Shown here: positions 22,041 through 32,027 of the stretch, one piece after another
How the letters are laid out: every line of letters starts with the position of its first letter
How positions within the stretch are numbered: position 1 is the stretch's first letter
NCBI GenBank assembly: GCA_023213395.1
Contig: CM041465.1
Location: forward strand, 103,609,741 to 103,673,740
Length of the DNA: 64,000 bases
Source of the DNA: Cycas panzhihuaensis
Taxonomy: Eukaryota > Cycadophyta
Direction of reading: 5' to 3'
Made by a program: the position numbers and the translations under genes
The notes under the pieces: model-generated
Database searches by the model: none
Told to the model about the DNA's origin: nothing
The model's input: only the letters and a program-made list of their open reading frames with translations

Positions 22041-22830
22041 GTACAGAGCTGCCAAGGAGGATTTCAACATCCTAGTTGTGATTATCACTGCGTGAAAATT
22101 ACACCCATTGTCTTACTTTTCCAAATGTTATTATCTTGACATATAATATGGTGCTAGATTCTATGCACTATTATCATTGGCAAGTCACTATTGCTTTAAA
22201 CAATTGTTAGGTGTAACACCACAACACTGCAATTATCATAATCATAACTCATTAAGTTGCAGCAATAAGCTACCCAACTCATAAATGAAAGATGTTGAGG
22301 TAGACATCCTTGTTACAAAGGTAGGACAATCCTCATGCAGGTTGATAAGAGTAATGTACTCCATAATTCAACAACACAAATCACTCGTCTCTTTTAGTTT
22401 ATGCACATGAAGAGAGATAGAGGATAGAGATTTTTTAAGAGTAAAGCAAGTATCAAGATTCCATCAAATCCTTAAGAGTTTTCTTGCATCATATGCAAAC
22501 AATTAAAGATGAGTAATCAACTCATCAATCACTAGCAAATTAATGAATGGTAGTGTTCCAGGTTCTTGTTTTGCCATCTTATGTCATGTCACGCTGCTTC
22601 TACAATGCCACCAATTTGGTCTAATTTGGCTTCCTATCTTCTCCTTTAACAACTCCCATAGGTCTTTGTAAGACTGAAAAATGTTACATCACATAGAACA
22701 TACAACTTGCCTTAGTGAATCTGGCAAATTACAACCAACAATTTAAAATTACAATCAACAATTCACAAACATTTTATAAGTCTGTAATTAAGAAAAATAA
22801 GGAGAAATAGTGTTTGAATCACCGTAAGTA
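22041..22830 (-). pseudogene. gag: Gag remnant of element J
   Basis: The minus strand around 22290-22230 reads LLLQLNELI-like text, which aligns with gag LLLQEEQ of H (47320-47345) and the matching region of I (29252-29004). The join from gag towards RNase H text without integrase resembles that in I. Confidence 0.5.
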
Positions 22831-22869
22831 TGAGTGTTATATCACTCAGTGACCGCAAGGTGAATTGTA

Positions 22870-23830
22870 CACTTAAAGAGTACAAATAACAAAGTTTAAT
22901 AAAACGTTTTAAATACACCATTAAAAGAGGATGAAGTACATTAAAAATTCTCTTAAAGTGCTCTCAAAAGAGGACAAAGAACATTAAAACTCCCCTTAAA
23001 AAATACTCTCAAAGTACATTGAAAGATCCTCTTAGAATAGAGTCAAAATATATACTCTAAAGAAGATAAAGTATATGAGAAACAGTCTTTTGAAGTACTC
23101 CTTAATTGAAGCCAAGAAATACTCTTAAAAGAAGATGATCTCCTTAAGTATTATGCCTAATAAAGAAATATTCTTAAAGAGGATAAAATACTTAGTAGGA
23201 ATCTTCTTAAAATATTCTTTTTGATGATGTCAGAAAGTGCTCTTTAAAAGAGAATAAATTATGTAAAAATAATCCTCTTGAAGTGTCCTTTATGCTATTA
23301 AAAATATATTTTTAAAAGAGGACATAGTACATGAAAGAATCCAAAGTATTTTACATGTTGCCAAAAATGTATGTACCTTTTAAAGAGAGGATAAATGATC
23401 CTCTTGAAATACTTGTTATGCTGCCCAAAAGGTATTTTAAAAAGGGGATAAATTGAAATAAATTTCTCTTAAAGTATCTTTCAAATGAAGCCTTCAGAAT
23501 ACATTTCAAAGAGGATAAGATGCTTAAAAATCCTCTTGAAATACCTTTAAAAATGGAGCCAAAAAGTATTTTTAAAAGAGGACATAGTCCATGATAGTAA
23601 TCCTCTTAAAGCACTTTACATGTCGCCAAAAAACTCTTTTATGTCGCCAAGAATATACCTTAATGAAGAGGATAAAATGTATTAATAATCCTCTTAAGGT
23701 ATTGTATTATGCTGCCAAGAATATCTCTTTAAAGAGGATAAAATATAAAGCTAAATTGTTTTAAAAATCCTTTTAAGATGTACCCAATGAATAAAAGAAG
23801 ATTAAATACATAGAAAAGATCTTCTTTAAA
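22870..23830. repeat. Leader minisatellite with AAAGAGGAT/ATCCTCTT arms
   Basis: A degenerate tandem unit of about 65-80 bases is repeated roughly 12-15 times. Each unit has AAAGAGGATAAAATAC, a short AT spacer, and AATCCTCTTAAAGTA, so the two arms can pair as a hairpin. From about 23340 ATGCTGCCAAAAA-type links join the units. The array lies in the untranslated leader of element J. Single-copy traces occur in the leader of F (about 52570-52650). Confidence 0.75.
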
Positions 23831-24990
23831 TATTCACATAAAAAAAATCATCGTAAAGTACCTTTAATTGAAGTTAAAGAGATACATTAAAAACGTGATT
23901 AATTTGTAGTATTAAAGACGGATTAAATCCTTTTAATTGATAAAAGAAGTAATACTTCATAAATTAAAGTTCTTTTATAAAAGGTTATGAAAAAGAACTT
24001 TAAAAATAAATTTTTATCAAAATAAGCATATTCTCATGAATATACCAATGTGTATAATATAATCTTTTAGACATTACTTGCCCATTGAAATAATCTCAAG
24101 TGCTTCGAATTTTTTCGACGATGCGAAATGCTGTCCAACGACTAATGACCTGCGACAACACGAATTGATTTTTCTGGTGACTCTCCACGATTGGTGGCTG
24201 ATGGCTTCTATAAATCGAATCGACGACTTTGCAATTGGGGGAGGGCACAATAACTTCAAATAATGGCGAGCAAGCAAGCTAGCTTGAATGGCAATGAATG
24301 GATGGATTGGCGGTTGAGCAACAACGACCACTGAGTGCACACGAATAGATAACTCCGCACATTATTACGGATGTATCGGCTCTATCCACCTAGCTACGGT
24401 CTGTTTCGGCTCTCGTCCTTAGCACGAGTAGGCTTCGATGATGGCGGCTGTGTAGCTACGACCTGTTTCGAACTAAGTGACGGATGAAGTCCAGGTGATA
24501 GTGGACAACTCACGTTTGAATGAAGGCTTAGTTCATCAAGCCAGACAATGGCACACACTGAGGCAGATAGCTACTTGATGGCTGACTAAGGGGTGATAGG
24601 TAGATAGGAAGGGAGGTGGTTACCTCACCCAAGCTTTCACACATAATAGGTGACAGTGAGTAATTCTGTCTACACTATTCACTCATTTACAGATGTAAGA
24701 GGATGGCAATCTTCTATTCAGCAGAACCTAACACATGGCAAAACACAAGTGTCAAAACCCTGGGACTTGTGAAGAACCTGCGCATGGACAGAATCTCACA
24801 AACATAGGGTAGCACATAGCTATCCACAATCTGGGACTTGTGTCAATATACTCTATTTTTTTTGCAAGCTCTCATAGAACTTACACAAGGATTGTTAAGA
24901 GAGAATGCTTTTTATACAAAGCATGCAACACTTCAGGACAGAACCTAGAATAAACTTATGGCAGCACACAAGTGTCCATGACCTATATGC
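23831..24990 (-). other. Remaining leader of element J
   Basis: No ORF of recognisable function is present. The stretch 24090-24620 is less AT-rich than its surroundings and contains TAGCTACGACCTGTTTCG-like text twice (24390-24420 and 24450-24470). It is a PBS-proximal module different from those of F and H. Confidence 0.5.
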
Positions 24991-25000
24991 TTTGATACCA
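24989..25000 (-). promoter_or_regulatory. Primer binding site of element J
   Basis: The minus strand reads TGGTATCAAAGC directly inside the 5' LTR. This is one mismatch from the initiator tRNA-Met primer site. Confidence 0.82.
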
Positions 25001-25410
25001 TGTGGGAATGAGTGGATAAGAAGAGGAGACATGCCATAAATCACATGTAAGAAGATACAAGAAATGACATTACGACAAATGACTCACAACTCTCCAAATC
25101 TCATTAGAAAACATAGTAGAGTACATAATATATATAGATTACATATGTACTATAGATAGGAATTAGTTTTAACCATATTATAATGGTTAATTAACTACTC
25201 CCTCAAAATATGGTAGGCTATCAACTACCACATTTAATGGTTCAACCATCTTTGACCTCCTACTAACCAATACAATAATGACTTTGACTAAGAATATTCA
25301 ACTGAGAATATTCTCTCACTTAGAATATTCCATGTGAGAAAATATTTTAATTACATGAAATGAAATGAACTTAAATGAACATGTAATGGGAATGTACATT
25401 ATTTCTAATA
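25001..25410 (-). repeat. 5' LTR of element J
   Basis: This 410-bp LTR begins TGTGGGAATG in plus orientation and ends ATTTCTAATA, where the expected terminal CA has become TA. GTAGC follows at once. Confidence 0.85.
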
Positions 25411-25415
25411 GTAGC

Positions 25416-26815
25416 TACAATTATCATGAAAACAAAAATCAATTTACATTTGGAGTGACAAAGAAATGGTCCATATGACCATCTCCAAATGAAAAGAGTG
25501 TAAAAATTAGAGCAAGTTGATGTTCTTAGAATTTTATTTTGACATTGGATAAGTTTTGAAATAAAATTAACTCTCTCATGGGCTATGTGACTAGGGACAT
25601 AGCAATCTAGGGGGCTTAGTGGACTTGAAATCTTTGTCTGAACTAATTTTATTAAAAAATGACTTCAAAAGATGATTACTCAAAGTCAAATTTTGAAAAC
25701 AATTACTTGAAGATGATCACTCAAAGTCAAAATTTGAAAACAATTACTTGATTGTTTGTTGATTTTGGCTAATTTTTCATCTCCATGTGTGAGTGGCATG
25801 TGATTTCAAGAGTGGCATATGGCATCTCAGTATTCAAGCTTTTGCTACGAGTTTTTTGTCGATTTCAAAAAATCAACCGTCAACCTTTCTTTAGCGTTGA
25901 CACCCCTTCGGGCTTTGTGAGCCTCTTTCTAAGGGTTATGATGTTGTCGACGTAATCTCAGTAGTGTGAGCTTCGAGTCTCTTTCTACATCTATTCCATA
26001 AACTTGTGAACTTAACTGTGTTTGTCTTTTGTCTCATAAGATTTTCTTGGCTAGCCCCCATCCATGGTGTCTTTTTGAAACTTGAGTCTTCTGACAATGA
26101 TTTACTTTCAGCAACTAGGAACTTGATGTTAGGGCATCACATATTGGCATTCATAACATTCGTTGGTGTCTCCATATGTGATCTCTCTCTGCATTTTGCC
26201 ATTTCATGGGTGATTTTGCCATATTCATCTTTTGTTCACAACCACAACGTCTTAAATCTTGTTTACAAGTTTCGAGAATCTCGTGTTTGCTTCAAACTTG
26301 AGCATATATATTTCAAAAAAAAATGAATTTGGTGTTTGCTAGGTCTTCTCACAGTGAAATACCCAACTCATGTGCTATAAACAAAGAGATGCCCTCTTGA
26401 GGGTTGTTCCTTCCACTTAGGTAGAGGTGCCTCCTCTTTTCTCAACACTTGGTTCTAATACAACAATTCAAAAAAAGTTCTCATGGGCTCCGTTAATTTG
26501 TTGAAGATACCAAATTTTTTTATTAATTAGATCATTTTATTATCTAATGGTTTATTTTTTGTTTTAATAGAAATTTCTTGCCTTTGACATGCTCTTTTTT
26601 CACTTTGTTATATATCTTTATGCAATTTGTTTATTATCATCGAAAGCTTGGATTCTAGATCATGTTTGAAGAATTTATTTTAATAATGTCATAATTAATT
26701 ATCATGCTATGGCGAATACAAAAATAATTTCTAAGTTCTTAGAATTTTCTTTGTTTATAGAAAACATTGGCTTATTAAAATGTTTCTCTTAACACATTTG
26801 TTTTGGCATCTATAG
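25416..26815 (+). other. Non-repetitive spacer, possibly intron of the PRP38 homolog
   Basis: No retroelement domain is recognised. A 106-codon frame at 26006-26326 has no domain signature and biased composition, and is not called. The stretch ends in a splice-acceptor context, TTTTGGCATCTATAG (26801-26815), just before the first PRP38 exon. A TGATCACTCAAAGTCAAA-like phrase is repeated at about 25674-25745. Confidence 0.5.
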
Positions 26816-26937
26816 GTATGTGCGTATTCTTGGAGCATTTTATTTGCGTCTTGTGGGTAAGGCAACCGATGTGTATCAATATTTGGAACCTTTATATAAT
26901 GACTATCGAAAGTTGCGACGTAAGCTTCAAGATGGAA
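26816..26937 (+). CDS. PRP38: PRP38-like splicing factor, internal exon
   Basis: PRP38 is a subunit of the U4/U6.U5 tri-snRNP needed for spliceosome activation in the nucleus. This 122-base exon starts after TATAG and ends at GATGGAA before a consensus GTAAGT donor. It reads open in one phase: YVRILGAFYLRLVGKATDVY followed by QYLEPLYNDYRKLRRKLQDG. These match a core block of the PRP38 domain, including the highly conserved YLEPLYNDYRK. KA replaces the residues usually seen before DVY, so it may be a divergent paralogue. The exon splits a codon at both ends, compatible with its partner at 27129. No exon for the N-terminal part is seen upstream, where introns may be long or the gene truncated. 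Confidence 0.82.
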
Positions 26938-27128
26938 GTAAGTATTGCCATTTAATTCTATGCCTTAGGGAAGGAGACTTGTTTTTTACATTAGTTTTAT
27001 GTGTGTTTGTGTTATCGTGTTAACTCAAGACATGCTTGCAATCCCTAAGTGGTTTGGAGATTCATTGGATTTGTTGTTTTGTGTATTTCTCTCTATATTA
27101 TGCTTATAATGAATTCGTTTAATTGCAG
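26938..27128 (+). other. Spliceosomal intron of the PRP38 homolog
   Basis: This 191-bp AT-rich intron is bounded by GTAAGT and TTTAATTGCAG. Removing it joins the two exons in frame through a shared Asn codon. Its presence shows that the locus is genomic and not a processed retrocopy. Confidence 0.8.
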
Positions 27129-27219
27129 ATTTTGCATTAAGTCATGTCGATGAGGTCATTGATGAACTTTTGACAAAAGATTATGCTTGTGATATTGCTT
27201 TGCCACGTGTCCCTAAAAG
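27129..27219 (+). CDS. PRP38: PRP38-like splicing factor, next exon
   Basis: This 91-base exon reads FALSHVDEVIDELLTKDYAC then DIALPRVPK and stops at AAAAG before a GT donor (GTGATC, weaker than consensus). It continues the PRP38 domain directly after the previous exon; the HVDEVIDELLT and CDIALPR blocks are family hallmarks. There is no stop or shift. The exon that should follow, beginning with the conserved Trp, was not found within the spacer to 28050 or in 60915-61700. It may lie beyond the window past the nested elements, or the locus may be a gene fragment. Confidence 0.82.
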
Positions 27220-27999
27220 GTGATCCATTTTTGCTTACAAATTGTTGTTGACTTTTAAGGCATTAAAAACATAATGATAGTTTTGCTTGAATAATGCGTT
27301 TAGCTTGTTAATGTGTTAAGTTTAGAACTTTTTATAATAACATTAGTGTGCTATGTTGAATGTGAAAAAAAAAAAAGAGAAGGCAACAACAACAATATAT
27401 GAGGGCCTCTTCACAGTTATTGCATCATGATTTTAAGAGGCTTGAAATATTAAACTCTTGAAGTCTAGGCTAAATTAAAATTGTTGTAGTTTTGTTATTT
27501 TGACATTAACAAGATAGCGAATTTGTTCATATATGTGGAAGTTTGGAATCAATAGGTGCTAACATGATGAATTCAACACATTTGTTGTCTTCTCATTGTC
27601 TTATAGATTGGCCTAACGTCCCTCATAACATACACTATAGGTAATTATTGATCATATCGTTATGACTCACTCATTTGCAATCATACAAGATAAAGAAACA
27701 CTGACAACAAGAAGGCATAGATGGTGGAAAATACCAAAAAGGTATACAATAGGTGGGCTATTTAGACATACACCTATCCAAGGCTTGACTCACATCTCTA
27801 TTTAAGTGAGAACCCTCTCACTCTCTCTCTAGACACACACACATTAAATAAAAGCTAAACAAATGTTTAGCATGTTAAACCCCTTGCATTGATGACCATT
27901 TTTTTAATTTAATATTATATCATATTATGTTTTTTTAAGTATTATGTTCTTTAACATTGATACCATGTTAGAGTTGCACATTTCAACCTTATGGTTGAT

Positions 28000-28051
<52 letters not shown>
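27220..28051 (+). other. Spacer with (TC)n(AC)n microsatellites
   Basis: No gene is seen. 27800-27965 carries CTCTCTCT then ACACACA, then AAACAAATGTTTAGCATG and AATTTAATATTATATCATA. A related stretch stands at 60915-61215 on the other side of the nest. 28003-28053 is a pure (TC)n(AC)n run, into which element I inserted or abuts. Confidence 0.65.

Positions 28052-28053
<2 letters not shown>
28003..28053. repeat. (TC)n(AC)n microsatellite
   Basis: A run of TC dinucleotides switches to AC dinucleotides and meets the outer end of element I. Confidence 0.9.
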
Positions 28054-28054
<1 letters not shown>

Positions 28055-28459
28055 TAGAGAAGATGGATAGGAGCAGAATTTATAGCATGAGTCACATGCA
28101 CAAGAAGCAACAGATGAGAAAACACTAATGAATCGCAACTCCCTAATTTCTCATTCATCAAAGTAGTTGAATACATCAATTATATATAGACTGTAAATTT
28201 TTTAAAAATAGATTAGTTCTAATTATATTAGTTCTAATTATTTCCATAGTGAATAGTTAATGGCCTACCTTATTTTATGGTGGGCTCTTATCATATTTTA
28301 TGGTTGCCCCTAATTACCTTGTTAATGCTTCAATTAATTCTAACTTCCACTAACCACTTTAATTAATGACTTTCATCAAGAATATTCCATGTGAGAAAAT
28401 ATTCGAAAGGAAAATGAACTTAAATGAACATGAAATGGACATGTATATTATTCTTAACA
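28052..28459 (-). repeat. 3' LTR of element I
   Basis: The LTR ends, in plus orientation, with TATTATTCTTAACA, and the decayed polypurine tract CCCTCGCAT follows. The first bases (CATTAG for TGTCAG) have been altered next to the (AC)n run. Confidence 0.8.
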
Positions 28460-30219
28460 CCCTCGCATAATGTTTAGTTCATTTTCTCTCATAAATATCA
28501 GTGTCTTGAGTCTCTCAAGTTTTTCACAAGTCAAAGCCTTACTGAGAATATCAACAATTTGATCTTTTAAGGGACAATAGTTCAATTCAACTATGTTCCA
28601 CTTGCTCCACCTGCTTTCAAATAAAATGATGGTGAATTTTTACATGTTTTGTTTTTGTGTGGAAAATTAGATTCTTTGATAGTTATATGGCACTTTGATT
28701 GTCGTAAAAACAAGTTCAAAGTGGTTAAGAAGTCCTCTAAGCCAAATGGCTTCACAGGTTGCTGTAATTACTGTTTTGTATTCTATCTCAGTGGAAGGCA
28801 AAGAAATTGTAAACTATTTCTTATTATTCCAAGAGACCAAACTAGAACTAAATGCAAATGCATATCTTGATGTTGATTAGGTTAAATGTTGGTTAAATAA
28901 ATGAGACTACCCACTATCAAAAAAGATTTCATCATCCTTATGCAGTGCATACAAGCTGTGATTTGATTCACATCCACTGAATCTGAGAGAGATAACATGA
29001 TCATCAATGCATAAATACCACGTTTTTGATACATGCTTCTTCAAATGTCACAATATCGACATACAATATCATGTTTTGATTTCTATGCATTATTGTTACT
29101 ACTTTGCAATTGTTGCATTTTGTTTTGATTTTTTTCCACATTCTTTTTGGGTGATCTACAAATTTTTCATTCTTTTTAAATTTTATTGAAAACACCAGAA
29201 CATTGCTATTATGATCACCATAACAAATAATTTGTTGCTCTTCATGCAGCAATAAGCCATCTAATTCATTAATGGAAAGAGGCTGAGGTCAGTTTGTCTT
29301 GTTACAAAATTACGATAGCCCTCATGCAGGCTATTAAGATTTATATCCTCTACAATTTTTTCTACAACAACCAATGTCTCACTCATCTCCTTTAATTTTT
29401 TTGATGAAGAGAGATAGAACCATAAACATTTTATAAGAGTAAAACAAGTTTCAAAGATACAAGACTTGTGTCTTGTTCTCTGTTTTGAACAAATTTATGA
29501 TTGTCTTATACCACGGCTCAGTTTTTTTATCAGGGCTGCCATCCTTGTCTCTAGCCAAGCCTTTATGGCTCATGAGATTTTCCACTGAATTTCTCTTCAA
29601 GTCCAACAAACTCTTAACATGCTCATCCAATATTCAACTTACAAGTGTTTTCAGCTATTGTGTGTAGTGTTTTTCAAAATTTTTTTATGAGCCTACATGC
29701 TGTTAGTTTTTGAGAGATTATGATAGGTATTCTCCATGTCTTGGTGAACCTTCCAAGTAGAATACTATCAACCAACAATATAAAAGCAACAATTTTTTAC
29801 ACATTACAATTATAAACCAATCATATTTTTAGTAGCAAAATTCATAGCAAGTTCATAAATGTCCTAGGTAGTTTTGTGTGAGCCAAACACTAGAAAATCC
29901 CATCTAGTGAATTTGGGCAAAGCCAAAACACATCCATTTTTGTCGTTGGATGCCCACAAGGCCTCCATGCCCAATGTTTCAAATTTGCAATCACCTCAGT
30001 GTAATATCAACTACTAGGCCAACAACTTAGCTCCTCTTCAGAAATCTGCCAATATGAGACAAACAGTGGGAGCTTGTTTCAAAGGAAATGTCCACCTAAC
30101 ATTCCATAGGATTGATATTTAGAGAACTAAACCTTCCACGGATCTCAAGGCAAAGATACCTAATCTGCTTAGTTGCAATGCAACAAATGAAGGGAGGTTT
30201 CATGGCTATAGTAGTCAGG
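28460..30219 (-). pseudogene. Element I interior: gag joined to RNase H text
   Basis: From 29252 down, the minus strand reads ELDGLLLHEEQ-like gag text, then a Lys-rich stretch and a damaged CX2C knuckle (KCNNCKVVTIMH). Within about 100 bases it passes into RT-end and RNase H text, including SLYALHKD-like text near 28965-28930, EAIW-like text near 28760 and KTLIFM-like text near 28490. Protease, integrase and the RT palm are missing. 29300-30219 is leader text with no ORF. The same kind of deletion occurs in J. Confidence 0.65.
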
Positions 30220-30239
30220 CAACTTGGGCTCTGATACCA
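30220..30239 (-). promoter_or_regulatory. Primer binding site of element I
   Basis: The minus strand reads TGGTATCAGAGCCCAAG just inside the 5' LTR, complementary to initiator tRNA-Met. Confidence 0.88.
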
Positions 30240-30281
30240 TGTCAGAGAAGATGGATAGGACCAGAATTCATAGCATTAGTT
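30240..30281 (-). repeat. 5' LTR of element I, outer 42 bases
   Basis: It starts TGTCAGAGAAGATGG. The last five bases, TAGTT, are the target duplicated by element F; the partner TAGTC is at 60528-60532. Confidence 0.85.
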
Positions 30282-30591
30282 TGTCATAAAAAGAGGGGTA
30301 GAAGAGTAGGATGCATAACACATATCACATGTACAACTGGCAAGAAATGACTATGTGTCAATGAATCACAACTCCCCAATTTTTTTATTAATTCAAATAG
30401 TTGAGTACATCATACAATTATAGATTACAAATGTTTATAATGGCTAATTAATAGCTCCCTCATTCTGGTAGGCTCTAAATTACTTTATTTAACATTTCAA
30501 CTAACTTTGATTTCTATGTGAAGAAATATGCTAATGACATGAGAAATTAATTTAAATGAACATAAATTAAGAATGTACATTATTTCTAACA
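30282..30591 (-). repeat. 3' LTR of element F with polypurine tract
   Basis: On the minus strand TGTTAGAAATAATGTAC begins at 30591. The polypurine tract GGGAGGGTGGGAGGG lies at 30592-30606, apparently a duplicated GGGAGGG. Compared with the 5' copy two segments are deleted. Confidence 0.85.
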
Positions 30592-30606
30592 CCCTCCCAC
30601 CCTCCC

Positions 30607-31751
30607 ATAATGATAAGTTTACTATCTCTCATAAACATCAATGTCTTAAGTCTCTCAAATCTCTCAAGACTCAAGTTTTAGTGAGAATATTTGCAATTTG
30701 ATCATTTGTATGACAATAGATCAATTCAACGGTGCCATTGTCCACTTGTTTTCAAATAAAGTGATGGTGTATTTCCACATGCTTGGTTTTAGGGTGGAAA
30801 ACTAGATTCTTTGACAATTGAATGGCACCTTGATTGTTGCAAAATAATTGAGTAGGCTCATCTTGAACAAGTGCAAAGTGATTAAGAAGTTCTCTAAGCC
30901 AAATAGTTTCATAGGTTGCTGTAATTGTAATTTTATATTATGCCTTAGTGGAAGACAAAGAACCTATTGATTGTATCTTGTTACTTCAAGAAATCAAACC
31001 CGAACTAAATGCAAATGTATATCTTGATGTAGATTCCCTTTTATCAGCATCTTTTGTCCAATTTGAGTTGACGAAGCCCTGTAATTTGAATTCAAAAAAT
31101 TTTTGAAACAAAAGCCTAAATTGAATGGTTCCTTGAACATATCTCAGAATGTGCTTTGCTACAACACCAACAACATAACTCACATCAAGCCTAGTGTTAG
31201 TCAAGTATATGAGACTATCCACTAGGTGCCTGTACAAAGTTTCATCGATTGATTTATCATCAGATTTTTTTATTAACTTAAGACCAACTTTCATAGGTGT
31301 AGTAACTGATTTATAGTTTTTCATATGGAAGTGTCTTAATAAAGCATGTGCATATTTTGAATGAGATACAAAGATGTTGTCATCTTTCTGTCAGACTTCC
31401 ATTCTATTGTAGAAATGTAGAAGTTCAAAATTAGTCATCTCAAAAACCTTTGACAATTGTTTTTTGAGTGTTGATCTTTTGATTGTCTCTACCGTTAACA
31501 TACAATGCTACGATTAAGATTCTATTATCTTCATGTAGTACATACAAGTTGTGACCTGATTCACATCTAGCGAATTCAAGAGAGATAATATGATCATCAA
31601 TGCATGAATACCACACTTTTGGTGCTTCTTTAAACTCATAAAGAGTTTTATTTAATATACAAACAAACTGTTCATGTCCAACTTTCTCAATTTATTTTCA
31701 CTGTTTCATGTAGATCTCTTCATCTAGAATGTCATTCAAGAATGTATTATT
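30607..31751 (-). pseudogene. Element F RT end and RNase H
   Basis: The open block is 31324-30986: VTTPMKVGLKLIKKSDDKS, ETLYRHLVDSLIYLTNTRLD and VQGTIQFRLLFQKFFEF. The RT catalytic site reads YVNG (31502-31491) instead of YVDD, with neighbouring residues lost, so it was dead. Pieces of RNase H continue to about 30607. The 31751 end is the E insertion point, inside the RT block that in relatives reads [11 protein letters not shown]. Confidence 0.85.
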
Positions 31752-32027
31752 TGTTAAAAAACAAAATGATAGAAAATAATATTTGCATAAACAAAAACAA
31801 AACACCAGGATTGCAACGGTACCTTTAAGGTATCTCAATTTTAATTAACACCATCTAAACATTGTTACATTATGATTATTTCATATGATACATTGGTTGT
31901 GTATTTATAATACACAACATGACTATGCGTGAGACTTGCCACAAAATATCAACATCATAATATAATAATTTACACAAATGTGCATTACTATTATGTCTCG
32001 TAAAGTGTGAACCAGGCTATTCCAACA
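31752..32027 (-). repeat. 3' LTR of element E and polypurine tract
   Basis: In plus orientation it runs TGTTAAAAAACAAAATG to CTATTCCAACA. The polypurine tract (minus TTAAGGGGAAG) abuts at 32028-32038. The promoter-like GTGTATTTATAATACAC at about 31897-31913 is itself a near-palindrome and is kept in both LTRs. Confidence 0.88.

Larger units (their letters stand above)
20894..25410 (-). mobile_element. Copia deletion derivative J, TSD GTAGC
   Basis: This 4517-bp element has LTRs at 20894-21301 (3') and 25001-25410 (5'), roughly 8-9% divergent by eye, so it is older than A, B or H. GTAGC flanks both sides (20889-20893, 25411-25415). It belongs to the TGTTAGAAATAATG LTR family with I, F and H. 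The interior keeps RNase H remnants next to the 3' LTR and gag text near 22230-22560. Integrase and most of RT are missing. Two stretches of tandem repeats (21640-22040, 22870-23830) fill much of it. It cannot move on its own. Confidence 0.85.

Noticed and set aside
26006-26326. 106-codon plus-strand frame upstream of PRP38
   Set aside because: No domain, biased hydrophobic composition, and no splice or start context. It may be intron text.
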